Assembly: GCF_024298845.1 (NCBI RefSeq)
Contig: NZ_CP101160.1
Span: forward strand, 310,001 to 374,000
DNA length: 64,000 nt
Origin: Natronosalvus amylolyticus
Lineage (GTDB): Archaea; Halobacteriota; Halobacteria; Halobacteriales; Natrialbaceae
Direction of reading: 5' to 3'
Translations under genes and position numbers: made by a program
Notes under the pieces: generated by a model
Seen by the model: only the letters and a program-made list of their open reading frames with translations
The model's database searches: none
Told to the model about the DNA's origin: nothing
Part shown: positions 9,209-18,297 of the stretch, in pieces
Layout: each line of letters starts with the position of its first letter
Numbering within the stretch: the stretch's first letter is position 1

Positions 9209-9955
9209 ATGGAACCGAGACAGTCATTCGCCGAACTAGTGAACAGTGATAAGACGGCCATGGGAACCAATCTGAAAAGCGGGTCGCCGGTGCTTGCCGA
9301 AGCACTCGGGTACAGCGATCTCGATTTCTTGCTGGTGGACCGCCAACACGGCTCGCCGTTGATGGAAGGGCTCGAGGAAATCGTCCGTGCGGCAGACCTG
9401 CAAGACGTCCCTGTAGTGGTTCGAACACCAGTAGACGACACGAGCATGATCACGTACCTTCTCGATAATGGCGTACGTGGAATCATGCTTCCGATGGTCG
9501 AAGACGTCGAAACCGTACGCGAAGCGAGTTCTCACATGCGGTACAAAGACGGGAGAAGCCTCGGCTCGTACTCTCGCGCCGCCCGATTCGGTGCCGTTCC
9601 CAAGCCCCGTTACGCCGACTACGTCAACGAGGAACTCGCCTTGCTCCCGATGATCGAAACCACTGCTGGGCTGGATCTCGTGGACGAACTCTCGAGTATG
9701 CCAGAAGTCACGGCGCTCGCAATCGGGCCTGGCGACCTTGCGTGGTCACTCGGTGTCCCCTACGACAGTGAGGCACACCACGAAGCGCTCGACGAGATCT
9801 TCGAGGTGGCTGCCTCGAACGACTGCCCAGTCGGAACGTTCGCCCCTGCAGTAGCCCACGTCGAGCAGTTCATCGATCGAGCAGCGTATCTGATCCACAG
9901 CTCAGATGCATCCATCACGATGAACTACTTCGACGAATTGCTCGACGACGTATAA
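9209..9955 (+). CDS. HpcH/HpaI family aldolase
   Basis: 248-residue metal-dependent class II pyruvate aldolase family member, cytoplasmic. These enzymes split 2-keto-3-deoxy acids (for example 4-hydroxy-2-oxoheptanedioate or 2-keto-3-deoxyrhamnonate) into pyruvate plus an aldehyde. Visible motifs: GTNLKSGSPVLAEAL at the N-terminus, LLVDRQHGS around the catalytic His, VRTPVDD, NGVRGIMLPMVED, and the metal-binding region LLPMIETTAGL and IGPGDLAWSLG. The usual EH pair before the active-site loop is QH here. Within the island it is the best candidate for the final carbon-carbon cleavage of a deoxy-keto acid. Confidence 0.9.
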   Translation: MEPRQSFAELVNSDKTAMGTNLKSGSPVLAEALGYSDLDFLLVDRQHGSPLMEGLEEIVRAADLQDVPVVVRTPVDDTSMITYLLDNGVRGIMLPMVEDVETVREASSHMRYKDGRSLGSYSRAARFGAVPKPRYADYVNEELALLPMIETTAGLDLVDELSSMPEVTALAIGPGDLAWSLGVPYDSEAHHEALDEIFEVAASNDCPVGTFAPAVAHVEQFIDRAAYLIHSSDASITMNYFDELLDDV

Positions 9956-10072
9956 TCTGTCGGTTGGGCTGATGCCCCAGGCTTCGGTGGACTGACGGGC
10001 ACTGGAACCTGAATCTGTACACGCGTCTTCCAAACCAGCGAAGTTTTACCGTCTCCGTGAGAAGGCGTACCC

Positions 10073-10291
10073 ATGCAACTCACGCTAACCGACTGGACAA
10101 TATTCGTTTACAATATCGGCGTCGTGCTGAGTGGGGGATACGTGGTCTTCGCCTTCGATATTCAGGACCGAACGCTATTGTTTGTGACGATGCTTATCTT
10201 CGCCCTGTTCTGGACCCTGTATTTCAAGTTCTATATGGTCTCAAGACTGTCCAGTCAGTTGGATTCGGAGACGGAAGGGGTAGAAACGTGA
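10073..10291 (+). CDS. Small two-helix membrane protein
   Basis: 72-residue protein with two hydrophobic segments (about residues 8-29 and 34-55) and a charged C-terminal tail, so a two-pass membrane protein. No family recognised. It is isolated between the aldolase and the convergent M20 amidohydrolase, ten bases from the latter's stop. The clean hydrophobic pattern supports it being real. Confidence 0.6.
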   Translation: MQLTLTDWTIFVYNIGVVLSGGYVVFAFDIQDRTLLFVTMLIFALFWTLYFKFYMVSRLSSQLDSETEGVET

Positions 10292-10300
10292 GAGGTGTAC

Positions 10301-11719
10301 TCACCCCGCAGTGATGTCGAACGGTGGCTCTGTACCCTCATCCACCGGTGACTCGTAAGAGCGGTCTCCAGTCGAATCCCGAAAGGCCGACTGGGCGAGC
10401 TCGAGTCTCGAGGGAGTGTCGAGCAACAAAATAGCGGTCCCGGCGAGGACTTTTGCTGCGTAAATACCCCCTTCGATACCGAAATCTCCGTTGGCAGCAA
10501 CCGCCTGCCAGCTATGAGCGGGGGTACCGACTGGCCAGGTCGCCGCTCGGAACTGTCCGGTCGGGACGATCCAGCTAACGTCGCCTACGTCGGTCGAGCC
10601 GCCGGAAATCGAGTTATCGTCATGCGCTGGAACTGGGACGCCATACAGTGGGTCCTGGCTCATCGCACGGACGTGTTCGTCGGGGACATCTTCGAGGGTC
10701 GTCTCGAGTTGGGTTTCAGCGAGCGTCCCCTGTAGCTCCTCGGCGAACGCCAGGTCCTCGTCTGCGAATTCGATCGAACCGAGTTCGGTCATCGTCTCCC
10801 AGATGGCATCGGTGATGACCCGATTTGGGAGGTAATCCCAGCACCCGGTCACATCTCGTCGAGTGAGATCGGTGCGCGTCATGCGCGCTGCGCCGGCAGC
10901 GATATCGCCAAGCCAGTCGCTGGCAAATTCGACCTCACCCCTGGTCGGGGCCCGAACGTAGTACCAGACGGTCGCCGACGAAGGGACCACGTTCGGCGCT
11001 TCACCGCCATCGGTGATCACGTAGTGGATGCGCGTCGAGTCGGGGAGGTGCTCCCGGGCGTACTCGACGCCGGTGTTGAGCAGCGAAACGGCATCAAGCG
11101 CGCTTCGACCCGATTCCGGGCTGACGCTGGCGTGTGCTGCAATTCCATCGTAGCAAAACTGTATAGAGTCCATCGCGAGCGTTCGACCGAACCGTGGTGT
11201 ACTCACGTCTCCGGGATGCCAGGTGAGCGCCGCATCGAGGTCGTCGAAGGCACCCGCTCGAGCCATAAACACCTTGCCGACGAGTGTTTCTTCGGCCGGA
11301 CAGCCGAAGAATTTGATCGTCCCTTCCAGATCTCCATCCTCGATTTTCCGTTTTACACCGAGGGCTGCGCCAACACCGGCCACACCGAAGAGATTGTGAC
11401 CACAGCCATGTCCCGGTTCGCCTTCCTCGACCGGGTCGCGCTCCGCACAGACGCGTTGTGAAAGGCCGGGGAGTGCATCGTACTCCCCCAGGATACCGAC
11501 GGTCGCGTCGCCCTCACCGTACGTCGCGATAAACGCCGTCGGCATACCGCCGATGCCGACCTCGAGGTCGAATCCTTCGTCGGCTAACGCTTCTCGTAAT
11601 AGTGCGGCAGAGCGTTCTTCGTGCAGCCCCAGTTCCGGTGATTCCCATATCTCTCGAGCCATTCGCTCGAGTATCGGTCGGTCTCGTTCTATCGCATCGA
11701 AAACCTCGTGAAACGTCAC
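10301..11719 (-). CDS. M20 family amidohydrolase (AbgB-like)
   Basis: 472-residue metallo-amidohydrolase resembling p-aminobenzoyl-glutamate hydrolase subunit B and IAA-amino acid hydrolases, which cleave N-acyl or amide bonds. Visible metal-site motifs: ILGEYDALPG (Asp), GHGCGHNLFG (His), CPAEET (catalytic Glu pair), LTWHPGD, and the dimerisation lid beginning with IQFCYDGIAAHAS. The start codon at 11719 is GTG. The N-terminal helix (ERMAREIWESPELGLHE) is standard for the family. The gene is convergent with the small membrane gene and followed upstream by a long spacer. The substrate is unknown; removal of an N-acyl group fits the island. Confidence 0.92.
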   Translation of the reverse strand: MTFHEVFDAIERDRPILERMAREIWESPELGLHEERSAALLREALADEGFDLEVGIGGMPTAFIATYGEGDATVGILGEYDALPGLSQRVCAERDPVEEGEPGHGCGHNLFGVAGVGAALGVKRKIEDGDLEGTIKFFGCPAEETLVGKVFMARAGAFDDLDAALTWHPGDVSTPRFGRTLAMDSIQFCYDGIAAHASVSPESGRSALDAVSLLNTGVEYAREHLPDSTRIHYVITDGGEAPNVVPSSATVWYYVRAPTRGEVEFASDWLGDIAAGAARMTRTDLTRRDVTGCWDYLPNRVITDAIWETMTELGSIEFADEDLAFAEELQGTLAETQLETTLEDVPDEHVRAMSQDPLYGVPVPAHDDNSISGGSTDVGDVSWIVPTGQFRAATWPVGTPAHSWQAVAANGDFGIEGGIYAAKVLAGTAILLLDTPSRLELAQSAFRDSTGDRSYESPVDEGTEPPFDITAG

Positions 11720-12362
11720 GACCGGGTGTTTAGCGGCGAGATGTATAAACGTTTGAGACGGATTACCATCGGTTTCGAACGGATTTCTGGTAGACTACCA
11801 CTGACTAACTCTCACTGGACGATACGGTTCACTAAGAGAAAACGGATATAGTGTCATGATAGCATGTAACAAATTGCTGTTTAGCTGGGGAAAACACATA
11901 CCGTACTGCTTTTTTCCGTTCCGCTCCCCGAGGACTCTGTTACAAATATAGGTTTGTAATGGTAAGTAGAATCATCTGCAACACAGTCTCACTCATGGGT
12001 TTCTCGCCGAGTATCCTACACCATCTTTTACCGTACTTATCCACCAATTTAGTTTACTATGGGAAAACAGCCGACTTGCAGTAATCGTTCGGCTTCCCCA
12101 GGGACACCGACCGGTTGGTGAGACACTCGGCACAAACAGTTATGCCAATTACAGTCCAGGTACGACTATGATCGTGTTTCGAAACTGGGCTTTCGAAGTT
12201 TCGTCGGCAGTTTGCCCCGAGCAATGTAATTCTCTGTACCAATCCCATCCAAAAACCGTCCCCAACCGTCAATTTTGCGAGCGATCACGTTCGAGCCTCG
12301 TCCAATGCCACACTGGCACGGGCGAACCGGTGGAAGCCACTTCCACCGAGGTGACCCTGTAA
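11720..12362. other. Long divergent intergenic region, AT-rich
   Basis: 643 bases between the divergent M20 and ceramidase-like genes, visibly more AT-rich than flanking genes at 11850-12060. No convincing coding frame was found. A T-run lies near 11910. Two short inverted repeats lie immediately before the downstream gene (12306-12318 and 12329-12347). Confidence 0.5.
12306..12347 (+). promoter_or_regulatory. Two inverted repeats upstream of the ceramidase-like gene
   Basis: One repeat has TGCCA/TGGCA arms around CAC (12306-12318). The second has 8-base arms GGTGGAAG/CTTCCACC around CCA (12329-12347). The second ends directly against the GAGGTGA ribosome-binding site at 12348-12354. This placement could allow a regulator or an RNA hairpin to control translation. 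Confidence 0.4.
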
Positions 12363-13709
12363 ATGCCTCCACACGAAGCGCGTATCTCGGCTTGCAGTGT
12401 CACAACGGATATCACGCCGTCGAGCCCAGTCCCCATGAGCGGCTACGGCGCACGAAGCGGGCTTTCAACGGGTGTAAATGATCCCCTCTCGGCCACCGCG
12501 CTCGTGCTGGACGATGGAGCGAGTACTATCGCAATCGTTTCTATCGACGTCCTCAACGTCTCGAGAGAACTGACTCGAGCCGTACGGCGGTCGCTCGAAG
12601 GAAACGGTCTCCATCTCGACGAACTGCTCCTCGCGGCAACACACACTCACGCGGGACCGTACGTCCCGTCGCGGGCGCTCGATGCATCACCAGTGTTACG
12701 TACTGAAATCGACGTTTCTGCGTATCTCACGGAGCTACAGGCGTCGCTCGTCGACGCCATCACCGAGGCCTACGAGGAGCTCGAAACGGCGAGCGTGCGG
12801 ATCGGTCACGCACACGAAGAGAACGTCCAGGTGAACAGGCGTGCGGAGGGCGGCGTCGGTGGAAACGTCCGTGTGCCGGATGGACCAATCGATCCCGATG
12901 TGACAGCACTGCTCGTCGAAACCGGACCCGGAGATCGAACCCTCGTCTACTCATTTGCGTGTCACCCGGTCTGTACAACCGGGGAAGAAACACTGCTATC
13001 AGCAGACTGGCCCGGGTACGCACGGAAGCGAATCGAAGACGAGCATCCCGATCTCGAGGTACTCTACCTCAACGGTGCAGCGGGCGATATCAATCCTCGA
13101 GACGCGGGCACATCTCGGTCTGGTGCTGAAGTATACGAGTACATGGAGCACGTTGGGTCACAGGTTGGTGACGCTGCGCTTCGCGCACTTGCGGATGCCG
13201 AATCAGGACCCACTCAGCAGATAGAGCGGTCACCGATTCGAATCGATTCGGCAACCGTTACGTTCCCGGTCAAAGCAACACCTCCTGTCGATGTGCTCCA
13301 GAAGCGAATCGAATCCCTCGAATCAACCCTCCAGCGTCTCGAAGCCGACGGTGATGAAACAGGCTACGCGAAGGTCAACTGGGACAAACGCTACGCCGAG
13401 GAGTTGCTGGCTATCGCAGAATGGGACGCCACCTGTCTCCCGAATCGGCTTCCCTACGTCACGATCGGTGACCTCGGAATCCTTGGAATGCCTGGGGAGG
13501 TGCTCGTCCGCCACGGCCTCGAGTTACAAGATCGTGCTGACGTAACGACGTTGATACCGGCCGGATACGTCAACGATTACGTCGGCTACCTGCCGACGCT
13601 CGCCGATCTCGAAAATATCGGCTACGAGGTTCGAACGATGAAACTCGCACCGGAAGCGATCGTCGAGTTCCGGGAGAAAGCACTGGGTCTCGTTGCACCG
13701 GAGCGATAG
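12363..13709 (+). CDS. Neutral/alkaline ceramidase-like family protein (first copy)
   Basis: 448-residue protein of the neutral/alkaline ceramidase N-terminal fold. Zinc-site motifs are clear: ATHTHAGPYVPS (His pair), FACHPVCTTGE, and LSADWPGYARKRIE. The nucleophile motif of true ceramidases (GDVSPN) reads GDINPR here, so the catalytic Ser is absent and ceramide hydrolysis is not supported. Archaea also lack sphingolipids. A strong Shine-Dalgarno GAGGTGA at 12348 sets the start. Related proteins often sit in sugar-utilisation loci next to Gfo/Idh/MocA and DegT genes, as here, so a metal-dependent hydrolase or epimerase acting on a polyol or sugar is plausible. A paralogue lies at 47059. Confidence 0.85.
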   Translation: MPPHEARISACSVTTDITPSSPVPMSGYGARSGLSTGVNDPLSATALVLDDGASTIAIVSIDVLNVSRELTRAVRRSLEGNGLHLDELLLAATHTHAGPYVPSRALDASPVLRTEIDVSAYLTELQASLVDAITEAYEELETASVRIGHAHEENVQVNRRAEGGVGGNVRVPDGPIDPDVTALLVETGPGDRTLVYSFACHPVCTTGEETLLSADWPGYARKRIEDEHPDLEVLYLNGAAGDINPRDAGTSRSGAEVYEYMEHVGSQVGDAALRALADAESGPTQQIERSPIRIDSATVTFPVKATPPVDVLQKRIESLESTLQRLEADGDETGYAKVNWDKRYAEELLAIAEWDATCLPNRLPYVTIGDLGILGMPGEVLVRHGLELQDRADVTTLIPAGYVNDYVGYLPTLADLENIGYEVRTMKLAPEAIVEFREKALGLVAPER

Positions 13710-13774
13710 CAGTTCCGGGTCGGTTTACCCTGGAGCTGTGGGAGCCACATATCCTCCTAGACAACCGTTCACAG

Positions 13775-14563
13775 CTAATCTGTGGTCGACACCGACTGCG
13801 CCAGCCCAGTTCCATCGGCACCGTGACAGAGGTACGACAGCCTCGTTTCAGCGTGAGTGAGCGAGTCAATCGGGTCACTCGTCATGCTGTGTTCGTACAC
13901 GATCCATTCGACGTCCGAGTTTCTGGCCGTTTCTACACATCCGTTCACGTCGAGCTCACCAGCTCCAAGTTCGACGTTGAGCGTCGCGGCACCACCGGGA
14001 ACCGAATCGGTGAGGTGGACGAGCGGTACTCGACCAGCGTGCTGTGAGAGGAGTGAAAGCGGATCGACGCCAGCATACTGCGCGAGGCCGGTATCGATTT
14101 CGAGCGAAATCGACTGATCCAGCGAGGCAGTGAACACGTTGAATGCGACCTCGTTTTCGAGCGTATCGAATTCGATCATATCGTTGTGATACAGGAGTTC
14201 GAACCCGTCCGATTGCAACCGATTGGCAACTGTTTCGAGCCGATCGACAAACGCTTCGACCGCTTCGACCGATGTAAACGACTCGACGTGCCGCCCAGAT
14301 TCGATCAGACGTCGACAACCGATGGTCTCGTAGGCCGCAATGATATCGTCGTACTTCTGCTCGAGGGCGTCGAGTTGGACGTGCGCGCCGATCGGCTCGA
14401 GGTCGGCGTCATCGAGCGCGTCGGCGATTTCGACCGGTGTGGCGCCTTCTATTCCGGCAAATTCGACACCGTCGAGTGCAGTCTCGCCGACTCGAGCGAT
14501 CGTGTCCTGGAGACCCTCCGGGAGAGATTCCAGCGTCTGTAACTGAATTGCGGTTCGTACCAT
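13775..14563 (-). CDS. Sugar phosphate isomerase/epimerase family TIM-barrel protein (first copy)
   Basis: 262-residue xylose isomerase-like TIM barrel (AP endonuclease family 2 fold), related to IolE/IolI inosose enzymes and 3-keto-sugar processing enzymes. The metal-site pattern is visible: FAGIEG, LLYHNDMIEF (His and Asp), SLEIDTGLAQYAG (Glu, Asp), VPLVHLTDSV (His, Asp) and EWIVYEHS (final Glu). The start at 14563 (MVRTAIQLQTL) matches the paralogue at 37462 (MVRTAIQLFTL) and removes an unsupported extension. It is convergent with the ceramidase-like gene. The expected role is isomerisation, dehydration or epimerisation of a sugar or cyclitol intermediate. Confidence 0.88.
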   Translation of the reverse strand: MVRTAIQLQTLESLPEGLQDTIARVGETALDGVEFAGIEGATPVEIADALDDADLEPIGAHVQLDALEQKYDDIIAAYETIGCRRLIESGRHVESFTSVEAVEAFVDRLETVANRLQSDGFELLYHNDMIEFDTLENEVAFNVFTASLDQSISLEIDTGLAQYAGVDPLSLLSQHAGRVPLVHLTDSVPGGAATLNVELGAGELDVNGCVETARNSDVEWIVYEHSMTSDPIDSLTHAETRLSYLCHGADGTGLAQSVSTTD

Positions 14564-14769
14564 ACTCTTGCTCGGTGACCAAACGGTCACATAGCATATA
14601 GTCATTACGCCCGAACGTCAATGAACTTCCATCTGCGTTGTTCGGGCAGGGGTATTTGGAGTTTTACATCGGTGGGAACAAAACAGTTTTACCATGTGCA
14701 TGTGGAGAACAAACATGCGCGTCGCATCAACCGAACCACCCGAAACCAACCTCACGCATCGGTGATTAC

Positions 14770-16023
14770 ATGACGGAGTCACCATCATCCGGACGGGACG
14801 ATGAGGGTCCACTGGTGACCGCAACGGACGTTCGGAAGGCCAGAAAACGGCTCGACGACAGGTCTATCGTGCAGCGGACGCCGATCGATAACAGTCGGTC
14901 GATAAGCCGTCTCGTTGGCGGCGATGTCCGACTCAAGATGGAGCATTTACAGCGGACCGGTTCGTTCAAAACCCGCGGCGCGTACAACAAGCTACAGCGA
15001 CTGCGTGATCGTGACGAGGTCGAACGCGTCGTGGCTGCAAGTGCGGGCAATCACGCCCAGGGCGTCGCACTGGCCGCCCAGAAGACCGGGCTGCCGGCAA
15101 CTATCGTGATGCCAAAGAACGCACCACAGGCGAAAGTCGATGCTACTCGAGGGTACGGGGCGGAAGTAGTCCTCGAAGGTATCGACTTTCCAGCAGCAGT
15201 GGCTCACGCACGCGAGCTTTCGGAACGAGCGGGGTCTGAGTTCGTACACGCCTTCGACGACCCCGACATCGTCGCTGGGCAGGGAACCCTCGGGTTCGAA
15301 ATCCTCGAGGACGTTCCCGACGTTGATACCATCATCGCCCCGATTGGCGGTGGCGGATTGATCGGTGGCATCGGGGCCGCAGTCGCCGAATCTAACCCCG
15401 ACGTTCGGCTGGTTGGCGTGCAAGCCGAATCCATGGCAACCGTCCCTGATAGTCTCCAGAAGGGGCGTCCACAGTCGACCGACGGGTCGACCATCGCCGA
15501 TGGAATTGCTACGGGCGGTATCTCGAATCTTACATTCGACCTGATCGAGGCGCACGTCGACGAGGTCGTCACTGTTACCGACGAAGAACTGGCACACGGC
15601 ATCCTCGTCTTACTCGAGCGAGCGAAACAACTCGTTGAGGGAGCAGGTGCTGCCCCGGTCGCAGCGATTCTGGGTGGCCACGTCGACGTCGACGATGAAA
15701 CCGTCGTGGCCCTCCTCTCAGGTGGGAACCTCGACATGACGATGCTCGACACCCTGATGACGTACGAACTCACGTCTCGCAGCCAACACATCCGTCTCGA
15801 GGTCCGTATCCAGGACGAACCCGGCGTCATGGGAGAACTGGCAAACGTCATCGCCGCCCAAAGTGCCAACATTCGAACCGTCGATCACGTTCGGTCCGAC
15901 GACCGACTCGACGTTGGCGAAGCGTTTCTCGAGTTTCTCGTCGAGACGAGTGGCCGCGGCCACGAGATGCATATCCGCGACGCTATCGCCGAAACCGGCT
16001 ACGAAGTACAGCGCGTGAACTAA
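14770..16023 (+). CDS. ilvA: Threonine/serine ammonia-lyase with ACT domain
   Basis: 417-residue PLP enzyme that deaminates threonine to 2-oxobutyrate (or serine to pyruvate) in the cytoplasm. The PLP lysine lies in RTGSFKTRGAYNK; the phosphate-binding glycine loop is PIGGGGLIGG; ASAGNHAQG is the substrate loop. Residues from about 335 form an ACT regulatory domain (RLEVRIQDEPGVMGELANVIA). The start at 14770 is supported by GGTGA seven bases upstream; a frame open from 14638 adds no family sequence. The gene may be biosynthetic or catabolic. RidA at 23023, which hydrolyses the enamine made by such enzymes, supports active flux. The ilvA symbol is by family only. Confidence 0.9.
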   Translation: MTESPSSGRDDEGPLVTATDVRKARKRLDDRSIVQRTPIDNSRSISRLVGGDVRLKMEHLQRTGSFKTRGAYNKLQRLRDRDEVERVVAASAGNHAQGVALAAQKTGLPATIVMPKNAPQAKVDATRGYGAEVVLEGIDFPAAVAHARELSERAGSEFVHAFDDPDIVAGQGTLGFEILEDVPDVDTIIAPIGGGGLIGGIGAAVAESNPDVRLVGVQAESMATVPDSLQKGRPQSTDGSTIADGIATGGISNLTFDLIEAHVDEVVTVTDEELAHGILVLLERAKQLVEGAGAAPVAAILGGHVDVDDETVVALLSGGNLDMTMLDTLMTYELTSRSQHIRLEVRIQDEPGVMGELANVIAAQSANIRTVDHVRSDDRLDVGEAFLEFLVETSGRGHEMHIRDAIAETGYEVQRVN

Positions 16024-16107
16024 TCCGACTCGAGTAGTTCCAGGCCCATGTGGATCTGGAACAACGAAACCATCCAACCAATCCCCCACAAACCACTATC
16101 AGACATC

Positions 16108-17112
16108 ATGACAAGCAATCCAACTGCCGTATTCACCGACGTCGAGACGTCAACGATCGAAGACCGACCCGTTCCCGACCCGGGTCCCGAACAGGTACTC
16201 ATCCGTTCGGACCGGACGCTCGTGAGTACCGGAACCGAACTGACGATTCTCTCTGGAGACGTGCCGCCTGGATCGGACTGGGATCAGCACATCGAGTATC
16301 CGTTCACACCCGGATACAACAATATCGGAACCGTCGTCGAAGTCGGCGATGACGTCGAAACCGTCACGGAAGGACAACGCGTTGCGACGTATGGTTCCCA
16401 CGCACGCTACGTCTGTACCGGCGCGAGTGCCTGCCGACCGATTCCCGATGGCGTAACCGACGACGAGGCAGTCTTCTTTACGATCGCCGAAATCGTGAGC
16501 AACGGTATCCGTCGAAGTGAGCTCACGTGGGGCGAGTCGGCCGTCGTGTACGGACTCGGGTTGCTCGGCCAGCTAGCCGTGCGACTCTGTCATGCAGCCG
16601 GTGCGCGCCCCGTTATCGGCGTCGACGTCGCCGATTCGAGACTCGAGTACCTGCCCGATGAACCCGGTATCGTCGGCGTCAACCCGCTCGAGGAGGACGC
16701 CGAAGAAATCGTTCGAAACGCAAACGGCGGCAGCCTGGCAGACGTCGTTTTCGAACTCACGGGCAATCCGGACGTCATCATCAATGAGTTCGACGTGCTG
16801 CGGGATCAGGGGCGTTTCGTCGTCCTGAGCAGCCCACGCGGCGAAACGCCGATGGACTTCCACGATTACTGTAACCTGCCGAGTTACACCATCATCGGCG
16901 CACACAACTCTTCACACCCGTCCGTCGCAACGCCAGATACTCCCTGGACCCAGCACCGACACGCGGAGATTTACTTCGACCTCGTGAACGACGGCACGCT
17001 CGAGGTCGAATCGCTCGTCAGTCACACCGAACCCTACGAGGAAGCACCACGGCTGTACGACGAACTGCTCGAGGACCGTTCGAAAGCGATGGGCGTCGTC
17101 CTCGAGTGGTAG
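16108..17112 (+). CDS. MDR-family dehydrogenase lacking catalytic zinc ligands
   Basis: 334-residue medium-chain dehydrogenase/reductase. The GroES-like half starts TAVFTDVETSTIEDRP and the Rossmann half carries VYGLGLLGQLAVRLCHAAG. The usual catalytic-zinc Cys and GHE His positions read LVSTGTEL and PGYNNIG, and no structural four-Cys zinc lobe is seen, so it should be zinc-independent. This subfamily (BchC-like or related) occurs beside Gfo/Idh/MocA genes in sugar loci and probably oxidises a hydroxyl group with NAD(P). The start at 16108 (MTSNPTAVF) removes an upstream extension. It converges on the Gfo/Idh/MocA pair with a MITE-like repeat between them. Confidence 0.88.
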   Translation: MTSNPTAVFTDVETSTIEDRPVPDPGPEQVLIRSDRTLVSTGTELTILSGDVPPGSDWDQHIEYPFTPGYNNIGTVVEVGDDVETVTEGQRVATYGSHARYVCTGASACRPIPDGVTDDEAVFFTIAEIVSNGIRRSELTWGESAVVYGLGLLGQLAVRLCHAAGARPVIGVDVADSRLEYLPDEPGIVGVNPLEEDAEEIVRNANGGSLADVVFELTGNPDVIINEFDVLRDQGRFVVLSSPRGETPMDFHDYCNLPSYTIIGAHNSSHPSVATPDTPWTQHRHAEIYFDLVNDGTLEVESLVSHTEPYEEAPRLYDELLEDRSKAMGVVLEW

Positions 17113-17117
17113 ACACC

Positions 17118-17203
17118 CTATTCTAGACAGTGAAACGGTTTACACACCGACCGCGACGCCCGCTTGCGAGAGGGTGTGCAATGACGTACACTGGCTACTA
17201 TAC
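17118..17203. repeat. 86-bp MITE-like palindrome-ended repeat, copy A (diverged ends)
   Basis: It shares length and most interior bases with copy B at 22852: the CAGTGAAACG left arm, the TTTACACACCGACCGCGACG core, and GAGAGGGTGTGCAATGAC before the right arm CACTGGCTACTATA. The outermost left arm has diverged. It lies in the spacer between convergent genes. Confidence 0.8.
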
Positions 17204-17268
17204 CACTCTGTTGAAGGAATCGGACGCAGACCGTGATACCGACGAAAACCGCACCGAGTGGTTCGAAT

Positions 17269-18297
17269 TCAGTACGAGACTGTAACGGGTTCTCCGCGTT
17301 CGGCTGACTCGTAGGCAGCCTCGACGACGGCGACCGCATCCACTCCCTCTGAGCCGGTGATTTTCGGCTGTCGGTCGTTCCGAACGGCCTCGACGAAATC
17401 CGCGACAAGTCCACCGTTGGGGTCGTCCCCCCAGTACAGTGACTGAACGCCGGAACCGTCTTCACCGCCCTCGGTGAATTTGGTCTTTTGAGCGAAGCAG
17501 TCGACGTCGATGGTTGCATCCGTGCCAACGAGGCTGACGGTCGCATCGCCCCAGAAGTCCCAACTGTCCGGACGGCTCCAGGAGCCATCCAGCGAAAACT
17601 GGGTGCCATCGGTAAGCGTCATCGAGAGGAGATTGACGTCGTCAACTGGAATGTCGTGAAAACGCGTCCCGACTTCGGCGTAGACTTCGGAGACGCGCTC
17701 GCCCGTGAGCCAGTGGACCAGGTCGACGATATGAACCGTGTGGTCCATCACTGCACCGCCGCCGGAAGCATCGGGGTCGACGAACCAGCTACCCGGCATC
17801 TTCCCACGGTTCGTCCCACTGATCATCTGCAAGTTACCGACGGTTCCGTTCTCGAGGGCGTCTTTCGCTTCGAGTACCGGAAGGCTGAATCGCAGTGGCA
17901 TGGCGACGCCAAGGTGTATCCCGGCTTCCGTACAGGTATCGACGATCTCTCGAGCCACATCCGGGTCGGAAGCGAGTGGTTTCTCCGAGAGGACGTGCAC
18001 GCCGGCTTCGGCGGCTCGTGTTGCCCACCCGTGGTGGTCGACGTTCGTCGAGCAGATGATGACGCCGTCGGCCCGCTCGAGCAACGAATCGGCGTCGAGG
18101 AAGTCAACGTCGTGGTTCGCAGCGAACTCGCGGCCACGTGTGTCGTCCTCGTCTGTGACGCCAACCAGCGTGGCACCCTCGAGAGCAGCTAACTGACCAG
18201 CATACGCACCGGCGTGGAGGTGGGCGGTGGACAGCAGACCGATTCGTACGGTATCTGATCCTGCGTTCGCTACGTTCCCACTCTCTTTTGCGGTCAT
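17269..18297 (-). CDS. Gfo/Idh/MocA family oxidoreductase (operon gene 2)
   Basis: 342-residue NAD(P)-dependent sugar or cyclitol dehydrogenase family protein. The N-terminal Rossmann fold begins VRIGLLSTAHLHAGAYAG, with the family EKP motif in VLSEKPLA. The C-terminal half has GGGAVMDHTVHIVDLVHW, matching the catalytic GG..xDxxxHxxD pattern. The ATG at 18297 overlaps the TGA of the upstream Gfo/Idh/MocA gene by four bases, showing translational coupling, so the two probably form a complex or act in sequence. The dinucleotide loop lacks the classic GxGxxG, which may affect cofactor preference. Confidence 0.92.
   Translation of the reverse strand: MTAKESGNVANAGSDTVRIGLLSTAHLHAGAYAGQLAALEGATLVGVTDEDDTRGREFAANHDVDFLDADSLLERADGVIICSTNVDHHGWATRAAEAGVHVLSEKPLASDPDVAREIVDTCTEAGIHLGVAMPLRFSLPVLEAKDALENGTVGNLQMISGTNRGKMPGSWFVDPDASGGGAVMDHTVHIVDLVHWLTGERVSEVYAEVGTRFHDIPVDDVNLLSMTLTDGTQFSLDGSWSRPDSWDFWGDATVSLVGTDATIDVDCFAQKTKFTEGGEDGSGVQSLYWGDDPNGGLVADFVEAVRNDRQPKITGSEGVDAVAVVEAAYESAERGEPVTVSY

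Noticed and set aside
12057-12272. A small minus-strand frame with a CAEC motif in the long divergent spacer
   Set aside because: A single Cys pair and no family resemblance; composition and length do not support a gene.
12363-13709. Annotation as a true ceramidase
   Set aside because: The nucleophile motif is missing, archaea lack sphingolipids, and the neighbours are sugar-type enzymes.
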